46,252 bases of DNA from positions 1-46,252 of the forward strand of contig DATBIM010000083.1 of assembly GCA_036556905.1 (NCBI GenBank). The letters run 5' to 3'. Each line of letters opens with the position of its first letter. The stretch's first letter is position 1. The position numbers and the translations under genes are program-made. Below the pieces are notes generated by a model. That model was not told the origin of the DNA. It was given only the letters and a program-made list of their open reading frames with translations, and searched no databases. The DNA is from 40CM-4-69-5 sp036556905. GTDB lineage: Bacteria > Methylomirabilota > Methylomirabilia > Rokubacteriales > CSP1-6. Shown piece after piece: positions 41,264 through 46,252 of the stretch.

Positions 41264-42376
41264 ATGGGACTGTGGCTGCCGCGCCTGGCCCTGGTCGTGC
41301 TGCTCATCCTGCCGCCCGTGCGCCGCACCTTCCACGGCGCCGGCCTCCTCTGGCTCTACCTCGTCCTGGTGGCGTTCGCCGTGGCGCTCTTCACGGTGCC
41401 GCTGATGCGGGCCTATGCCCGCTGGCGGGGCGTGCTCGACCAGCCGGCCAGCCGCAAGGTGCACCGGGTCGCCACGCCGCTCCTGGGCGGCACCGCCGTG
41501 TACGTCGCCTTCGCGGCCACCGTCCTCGCCAACTTTCACTTCTCGGACCAGCTCAAGGGCGTGGCGCTGGGCGCCTCCATCGTCGTGGTCGTGGGCATCT
41601 TCGACGATGTCCTCGAGGTACCCGCCTGGGTGAAGCTCGGTGGGCAACTGGTGGCCGCCGCGGTGGCCATGCTCTACGGCGTGAGCCTCAGCATCGCGCC
41701 CACGTGGCTCCCGGCGGCGGAGTTGATCAACATCACCCTCACGGCGTTCTGGTTTCTCACGGTGACCAACGCCGTCCAGTTCCTGGACGGCATGGACGGG
41801 CTGGCCGCCGGCCTGGGGGTCATCGCCGGCGTGTTCTTCAGCATGACCGCGCTGCAGACGGACCAGCGGTATCTCATGTACCTGGCGGCCGCCCTGGTCG
41901 GCGCCTGCCTGGGCTTCTTGCCCTTCAACTTTCGACCGCGAGGGGCTAGCATCTTCCTGGGAGATTCGGGGGCGTCCTTCATCGGCTTCACGCTGGCCGG
42001 CCTGGCGGTGATGGGGGAATGGGCCGACAATGATCCGGTCGTGGCGCTGTTCACTCCGGTCTTGATCCTCGGCGTGCCCCTGTTCGACATCGCCTTCGTG
42101 GGCGTGGCGCGGGTCGCCACCGGCCGCGTGCACTCCCTGCGCGAGTGGCTGGCCTACACGGGGCGGGATCACATTCACCACCGCTTCGAAGCCCTCGGTC
42201 TCAGCCGGGTCCAGAGCGTGTGCCTCATCTACTTTATCGCGGCGACGCTGGGGGTGTCGGCGTTGCTGCTGGGGCATGCCACGACCCGTGAGGCCATGCT
42301 CGTGCTCCTCCAGGCCGCTTGTGTGCTGGCCATCATCGCGGTGCTGGAGGGTGTCGGACGCGGACGCGCGGCATGA
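41264..42376 (+). CDS. WecA/TagO-like undecaprenyl-phosphate sugar-1-phosphate transferase
   Basis: From ATG 41264 the product has 370 residues (GTG 41255 would add three and overlap the previous stop by 4 nt). It has about eleven hydrophobic segments and the MraY/WecA motifs: FLDGMDGLAAG, FLGDSGASFIGF and DHIHHRFEALG near the C-terminal loop. Family members move HexNAc-1-phosphate from UDP-HexNAc to undecaprenyl phosphate and start glycan synthesis. In this locus it is the only clear initiating transferase. The DUF2062 gene follows with a 4-nt overlap. Confidence 0.9.
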   Translation: MGLWLPRLALVVLLILPPVRRTFHGAGLLWLYLVLVAFAVALFTVPLMRAYARWRGVLDQPASRKVHRVATPLLGGTAVYVAFAATVLANFHFSDQLKGVALGASIVVVVGIFDDVLEVPAWVKLGGQLVAAAVAMLYGVSLSIAPTWLPAAELINITLTAFWFLTVTNAVQFLDGMDGLAAGLGVIAGVFFSMTALQTDQRYLMYLAAALVGACLGFLPFNFRPRGASIFLGDSGASFIGFTLAGLAVMGEWADNDPVVALFTPVLILGVPLFDIAFVGVARVATGRVHSLREWLAYTGRDHIHHRFEALGLSRVQSVCLIYFIAATLGVSALLLGHATTREAMLVLLQAACVLAIIAVLEGVGRGRAA

Positions 42377-42855
42377 GGCGACCGAGCGCGCCGCGCCTGC
42401 GCGATCGTGCCCGGGCGCTACTCCATCTCGACGATCCCCCGGCGGCCATCGCGCGAGCGCTCGCCGTGGGGGTGTTCATCAGCTGCACGCCCTTGCTCGG
42501 TCTGCAGACCATCCTGGCCATCCTGATCGCGACCATCTTCCGCCTGAACCGGGCGGCCACCGTGACCGGTGTGTGGCTCAACCTCCCCTGGTTCGCGCCG
42601 TTCGTGTACGGCGGCGCCCTCAAGGTGGGGGCGGCGCTGGTGCCCGACCCGTACGGTGTTCGCGAGGCCTGGCTGACCTACGTGGTGGAGCACCCGACCC
42701 GCCTGTCCTGGTCGCAGATCCTGGTGCTCTTGCACGAGGTCTCGGTCCCGCTACTGGTGGGCTCGGCCGTGATCGGGGCGGCGGCGGCGCTGGCGACCTA
42801 CGTGGTGGCCTTCGGGATCATCTGGGCCCGCCGGACGCGGCGCTCGGCCTCCTGA
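42373..42855 (+). CDS. DUF2062 membrane protein
   Basis: From ATG 42373 the product has 160 residues. The AIARALAVGVFISCTPLLGLQT stretch and TGVWLNLPWFAPFVYGG match DUF2062, a small membrane family with three to four hydrophobic segments and unknown role. It overlaps the WecA-like gene by 4 nt, so it may assist lipid-linked sugar synthesis. The galU gene follows after 44 bp. Confidence 0.82.
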   Translation: MRRPSAPRLRDRARALLHLDDPPAAIARALAVGVFISCTPLLGLQTILAILIATIFRLNRAATVTGVWLNLPWFAPFVYGGALKVGAALVPDPYGVREAWLTYVVEHPTRLSWSQILVLLHEVSVPLLVGSAVIGAAAALATYVVAFGIIWARRTRRSAS

Positions 42856-42899
42856 GCCTGGCCGCGCCCGACCCCCGTCGGGGCGGTATGATAGGTGGC

Positions 42900-43778
42900 A
42901 TGAGCGTACGCAAAGCCGTGTTTCCCGCGGCCGGGCTGGGGACCCGGTTTCTGCCCGCCACCAAAGCCCAGCCCAAGGAGATGCTCCCGCTGGTCGACAA
43001 GCCCACCATCCAGTACGTGGTGGAGGAGGCCGTGGCCTCCGGCCTCAGCGAGATCATCATCGTCACGGGTCGCAACAAGCGGGCCATCGAAGACCACTTC
43101 GACGCCGCCTTCGAGCTGGAGTACTACCTGAACGATCGGGGCAAGGTGGACGAGCTGACCCAGATCAAGACGATCTCGGAGCTGGCCTCGCTGTGCTACG
43201 TGCGCCAGAAAGAGCCACTCGGCCTCGGGCACGCCATCCTGTGCGCGCGGACGCTCGTCGGCGACGAGTCCTTCGCCGTCTTCCTGGGTGACGACATCAT
43301 CGGCGGTGCGGCGATTCCCTGCATGCGACAGCTGCTCGATGTCTTCGAGCACTACGGGGCGCCGGTGGTGGCGGTGGAGCGGGTTCCCCGCGAGCGTATT
43401 TCCCAGTACGGAATCATCGCGGGCCGGCCCGTGCCCGGCCCCAACGCCGCCCGAGTGTACGAGATCACCGACCTCGTCGAAAAGCCGCGGCCGGACGAGG
43501 CGCCTTCCGACCTGGCCATCATCGGACGCTACGTGCTGACGGCTGACCTGTTCGGGATCCTCGCCGACACCGCGCCCGACCGCCGTGGGGAGGTCCAGCT
43601 CACCGACGGGCTTCGACGCCTGCGACAGCGGCGGCCGATGTACGCCGTCGAGTTCGAAGGCAAGCGCTACGACACCGGCGACAAGATGGGATTCCTCAAG
43701 GCGACGGTGGAGTTCGCCCTGGCCCGGCCGGATCTGGCCGACGAGCTCCGGGCCTACCTCAGGTCGCTGAAGCTCTGA
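42900..43778 (+). CDS. galU: UTP-glucose-1-phosphate uridylyltransferase
   Basis: The product has 292 residues from ATG 42900 (an in-frame ATG at 42888 would add four). FPAAGLGTRFLPATKAQPKE is the GalU nucleotide-binding signature; DKPTIQYVVEEAVASG and KEPLGLGHAIL follow in family order. It makes UDP-glucose from UTP and glucose-1-phosphate. Here UDP-glucose would feed glycosyltransferases and the SQD1-like enzyme. It is the last gene of the glycan locus and is probably still in the same transcript as the DUF2062 gene. Confidence 0.95.
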   Translation: MSVRKAVFPAAGLGTRFLPATKAQPKEMLPLVDKPTIQYVVEEAVASGLSEIIIVTGRNKRAIEDHFDAAFELEYYLNDRGKVDELTQIKTISELASLCYVRQKEPLGLGHAILCARTLVGDESFAVFLGDDIIGGAAIPCMRQLLDVFEHYGAPVVAVERVPRERISQYGIIAGRPVPGPNAARVYEITDLVEKPRPDEAPSDLAIIGRYVLTADLFGILADTAPDRRGEVQLTDGLRRLRQRRPMYAVEFEGKRYDTGDKMGFLKATVEFALARPDLADELRAYLRSLKL

Positions 43779-43800
43779 CCTGGATCGGGGGGCGAGCCGC

Positions 43801-44136
43801 ATGAGCGCGGTGGCCCACTCCCTCCTCCTGTTCCTGCTGGCTGGACTCGCCGAGATCGGCGGCGGCTACCTCATGTGGCTGTGGTGGCGGGGCGGCCGGT
43901 GGTGGCCGACCGGGCTGCTCGGCGCGGCTGTCCTGGTGCTGTACGGCCTGATCCCGACCTACCAGGCGGCTCACTTCGGCCGCGTCTATGCCGCGTACGG
44001 TGGGGTCTTCGTCGTTCTGTCGGTGCTTTGGGGGTGGGCCATAGACGGGATCGTGCCCGACCGGTGGGACCTGATCGGCGCCGTCGTCTGCCTGCTCGGC
44101 GTGTCGGTCATCATGTACGCGCCGAGGTCTGACTGA
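43801..44136 (+). CDS. YnfA/UPF0060 family small membrane protein
   Basis: This 111-residue protein has four hydrophobic segments. LAGLAEIGGGYLMWLWWR and YAAYGGVFVVLSVLWGWAID match the UPF0060/YnfA family, related to small multidrug-resistance proteins. Function is not settled for the family; some act as toxic-compound exporters. It begins 22 bp after galU. Downstream is the nicotinate phosphoribosyltransferase gene with its own promoter. Confidence 0.9.
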   Translation: MSAVAHSLLLFLLAGLAEIGGGYLMWLWWRGGRWWPTGLLGAAVLVLYGLIPTYQAAHFGRVYAAYGGVFVVLSVLWGWAIDGIVPDRWDLIGAVVCLLGVSVIMYAPRSD

Positions 44137-44160
44137 GGGGCGACCCCCGTGCTCGGTTCA

Positions 44161-44190
44161 TTGACTTGGCAGGGTGATTCTGCCAAAATT
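44161..44190 (+). promoter_or_regulatory. Promoter with perfect inverted repeat before nicotinate phosphoribosyltransferase gene
   Basis: TTGACT at 44161-44166 and an AT-rich CAAAAT at 44184-44189 are 17 bp apart. TTGGCAG at 44166-44172 and CTGCCAA at 44180-44186 are perfect inverted repeats with a 7-nt spacer lying between and touching both hexamers, as an operator would. The same hairpin followed by AAAATTTT could also end the ynfA-like transcript. Confidence 0.55.
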
Positions 44191-44210
44191 TTCGGCACGT
44201 TGGCCCACCC

Positions 44211-45425
44211 ATGACGACCCCGAAGCGTCCGTTTCACACCGCGTCCGACGCCGAGATCAAAAGCGGCGAGGTGTCGGATGTCTATTTTGCCCGCACCGTA
44301 GAGATCCTCGCCCGTCGCCACGACCGCAAGCGCGTGATGGCCGAGGTCTATCTCAAGAGCCTGCCCGAGGACTGGCAGTGGGGGATTCTGGCCGGCATCC
44401 AGGAGGCCGCGGCCCTGCTCGAGGGGCTCCCGGTGGACGTGCGGGCCATGGACGAGGGCGCGGTGTTCGAGCCCTACCAGCCGGTCATGGTCATCGAGGG
44501 TACGTACGTAGAGTGGGCGCAGTACGAGACCGCGCTTCTTGGCCTGCTCTGCCAGGCCTCGGGCATCGCCACCAAGGCCGCCCGCTGCAAGAAGGCGGCG
44601 GGGGACCGCCAGGTGATCTCGTTCGGCGCCCGGCGGATGCATCCGACCCTGGCCCCCATGATCGAGCGGAACGCCTTCATCGGCGGGTGTGACGGCGTGG
44701 CCGTCACGAAGTCGGCCGAGCTGATCGACGCCGATCCCATGGGCACCATTCCCCACTCGCTGATCCTCATGGTGGGAGACACCGTGGAGGCCCTGCGTGC
44801 CTTTCACGAGATCATCGATCCCAAGGTGCGCCGGGTGGCCCTCATCGATACGCTGCAGGACGAGAAGTTCGAGGCCATCCGCGTCGCCGAAGCCCTGGGC
44901 AAGGATCTCTACGCGGTGCGCCTGGACACGCCCTCGTCCCGCCGCGGCGATTTCTTCCGGATCCTCGAGGAAGTGCGGTGGGAGCTCGATCTCCGCGGCT
45001 ACCAGCACGTCAAGCTCATTGCCTCGGGGGGCGTCGACGAGTACGAGATCTTGCATTTGAATCCGGTGGCCGACGCGTACGGCGTCGGCACGTCGATCGC
45101 CAACGCCCCCGTCCTCAACTTCGCGCTGGACGTCATGGAGATCGAAGGCCAGCCTATCGCCAAGCGGGGCAAATGGTCGGGAGCCAAAGAGGTGGTCCGG
45201 TGCCGCGGCTGCCGCGCCACCATCGTGGTGCCGGCGGCGAAGACCCCGTCGTCCTGCCGCTGTGGTCAGGCGGGCTGGGATCCTCTGCTCAAGCCGTTGA
45301 CCAGGAACGGGCGCACCGTGCGCGATCTGCCGCCGCCCCGGACCATTCGCGACTTCGTCCTCGAGCAGCTGGCGCTGGTGCCGCTCGAGACGCTCCGCCG
45401 GCAGGGTGCCCGCCAGGACTTCTAG
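44211..45425 (+). CDS. pncB: Nicotinate phosphoribosyltransferase, archaeal-type with zinc motif
   Basis: The product has 404 residues. KSGEVSDVYFARTVEIL, QASGIATKAARCKKAAG and FGARRMHPTLAPMIERNAF are the family blocks, and IASGGVDEYEI is the phosphate-binding loop. Four cysteines near residues 331-349 (CRGC, then CRCG) form a probable zinc knuckle in the C-terminal domain, as in the Thermoplasma-type enzyme. It makes nicotinate mononucleotide from nicotinate and PRPP in NAD salvage. The ATG is used because it follows the promoter by about 20 bp. The trpC gene follows after 3 bp. Confidence 0.92.
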   Translation: MTTPKRPFHTASDAEIKSGEVSDVYFARTVEILARRHDRKRVMAEVYLKSLPEDWQWGILAGIQEAAALLEGLPVDVRAMDEGAVFEPYQPVMVIEGTYVEWAQYETALLGLLCQASGIATKAARCKKAAGDRQVISFGARRMHPTLAPMIERNAFIGGCDGVAVTKSAELIDADPMGTIPHSLILMVGDTVEALRAFHEIIDPKVRRVALIDTLQDEKFEAIRVAEALGKDLYAVRLDTPSSRRGDFFRILEEVRWELDLRGYQHVKLIASGGVDEYEILHLNPVADAYGVGTSIANAPVLNFALDVMEIEGQPIAKRGKWSGAKEVVRCRGCRATIVVPAAKTPSSCRCGQAGWDPLLKPLTRNGRTVRDLPPPRTIRDFVLEQLALVPLETLRRQGARQDF

Positions 45426-45428
45426 GGC

Positions 45429-46252
45429 ATGGCCATCCTCGACGACATCGTGCGCGACAAGCGCGAGGAGGTCCGCCAGCGGCGCCGCGCGACGTCGGCC
45501 GCCGTCCTGGACGCCCGCGGTCGTCGGCAGCCCCCGCCCCGCGAGCTCGAGGAGGCGCTGCAGCCGGTTCCCGGTCGCGTACGCCTCATCGCCGAGATCA
45601 AGAAGGCCTCGCCCTCCCGCGGGGTGCTCGCCGCCGGGCTGGACCCGGTGGCCCTGGCCACGCTCTACGCCGGTCACGGGGCCGACGCGATCTCGGTCCT
45701 CACCGACGAGAAGTATTTCCAGGGACGCCTGGAGGATCTCGAGGCTATCCGGCGCGCCGTGGCGGTCCCGCTCCTCCGCAAGGATTTCACCATCGACGAG
45801 TACCAGCTCTTCGAGGCGCGGGCGGCCGGCGCCGACGCCGTGCTGCTGGTCGTGGCGATTTTAGAGTTGGCCGAGCTTCAAGACCTGATGCAGGCGGCCA
45901 AGGGCCTGGGGCTGGCCGCACTGGTGGAATGTCACACGGCGCGCGAGGTGGAGATCGCCCTCACCGCCGGGGCGCGGATCATCGGCCTCAACAATCGTGA
46001 TCTCCGCACCTTCACCACGCGGCTGGAAACGACGCTGGAGCTGCTGCCCCTGATTCCGCCCGGGCCCATCGTGGTCAGCGAGAGCGGGTTTTTCACCGCC
46101 GCCGACGTGCACCGGGTGGCAGCGGCTGGCGCCCACGCGGTGCTGGTGGGTGAGGGGCTGGTGACGGCAGCGGACGTGCCGGCCAAGCTCGCCGAGCTGA
46201 TGTTGGGGGGCGGGGCGTCGCACCCCGGGCGAACCGGGGGGGAAATGGGGGG
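45429..46252 (+). CDS. trpC: Indole-3-glycerol phosphate synthase (3' end beyond window)
   Basis: From ATG 45429, 3 bp after the previous stop, the frame stays open to the right edge (274 codons). Signature segments are LIAEIKKASPSRG near the start, LRKDFTIDEYQ, IIGLNNRDLRTF, VVSESGFFTAADV and VLVGEGLV. These are the TIM-barrel motifs of TrpC, which closes the indole ring in tryptophan synthesis. The usual family length, about 260, is already reached, so only a short tail is missing. Co-transcription with the nicotinate phosphoribosyltransferase gene is likely; both use PRPP-derived intermediates. Confidence 0.93.
   Translation, partial: MAILDDIVRDKREEVRQRRRATSAAVLDARGRRQPPPRELEEALQPVPGRVRLIAEIKKASPSRGVLAAGLDPVALATLYAGHGADAISVLTDEKYFQGRLEDLEAIRRAVAVPLLRKDFTIDEYQLFEARAAGADAVLLVVAILELAELQDLMQAAKGLGLAALVECHTAREVEIALTAGARIIGLNNRDLRTFTTRLETTLELLPLIPPGPIVVSESGFFTAADVHRVAAAGAHAVLVGEGLVTAADVPAKLAELMLGGGASHPGRTGGEMG

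Noticed and set aside
44133..44160. GGGG-CGA-CCCC hairpin after the ynfA-like gene
   Set aside because: Only a 4-bp stem in GC-rich DNA with no U tract; too weak to call a terminator.
43986..45677. 563-residue minus-strand frame
   Set aside because: Antisense to nicotinate phosphoribosyltransferase and trpC, both with strong motifs.
1..46252. tRNA genes or insertion sequences
   Set aside because: No cloverleaf-like stretch, transposase motif or terminal inverted repeats were found by eye in the intergenic gaps.

Overview
The window is about 46 kb of very GC-rich bacterial chromosome (roughly 70% GC by eye). It has strong third-position G/C bias, many GTG starts and long runs of genes that overlap by 4 nt. 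No rRNA, tRNA, insertion sequence, phage gene or CRISPR array was seen. The gene mix (paired acyl-CoA dehydrogenases, an exosortase/PEP-CTERM pair, an XrtA-like exopolysaccharide locus, an orphan GvpL/F protein) fits a Gram-negative-type soil or subsurface lineage such as Rokubacteria/Methylomirabilota or a deltaproteobacterial relative. That placement is inference from gene content and composition only.

Region 1 (1-5470) is lipid and acyl-CoA metabolism. A minus-strand operon reads acyl-CoA dehydrogenase, second acyl-CoA dehydrogenase, NUDIX hydrolase, short-chain dehydrogenase and low-molecular-weight protein tyrosine phosphatase (cut by the left edge). A divergent MFS carrier ends in a good hairpin terminator.

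Region 2 (5540-11870) is accessory. It holds a Cys-containing 77-residue protein, a 41-residue predicted secreted peptide, an exosortase, a 78-residue PEP-CTERM protein, a protein made almost entirely of TPR repeats, and an exported protein of unknown family. It ends with a GvpL/GvpF-type protein, a small acidic protein and a cytidylate-kinase-like protein with a C-terminal BON domain.

Region 3 (11900-43780) is a large cell-surface polysaccharide locus. A DegP/DegQ protease with a near-consensus promoter diverges from the locus. The assembly machinery comes first: SLBB export protein, ExeA-type ATPase, degenerate HD-GYP protein, and a 1061-residue Wzz/tyrosine-kinase/SPOR fusion. A Wzy-like polymerase/ligase, KdsC-like phosphatase, UDP-sulfoquinovose synthase-like enzyme, Wzx-like flippase, methyltransferase, many glycosyltransferases, asparagine-synthase-like amidotransferase, PHP-like membrane protein, WbqC, PIG-L deacetylase, DegT aminotransferase, WecA-like initiating transferase, DUF2062 protein and GalU follow. 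Most junctions are stop/start overlaps, so the locus is probably a few long transcripts with translational coupling. Together the genes can start, build, modify (including, by inference, with a sulfonated sugar), flip, polymerise and export a glycan. The ATPase, HD-GYP-like protein and kinase may control it.

Region 4 (43800-46252) is housekeeping: a YnfA-type membrane protein, an archaeal-type nicotinate phosphoribosyltransferase behind a promoter containing a perfect inverted repeat, and trpC running off the right edge.

The most unusual items are the kinase-SPOR fusion, the degenerate HD-GYP protein in the export module, the sulfoquinovose-type enzyme inside a polysaccharide operon, and the exosortase island with its very short substrate and neighbouring secreted micro-peptide.
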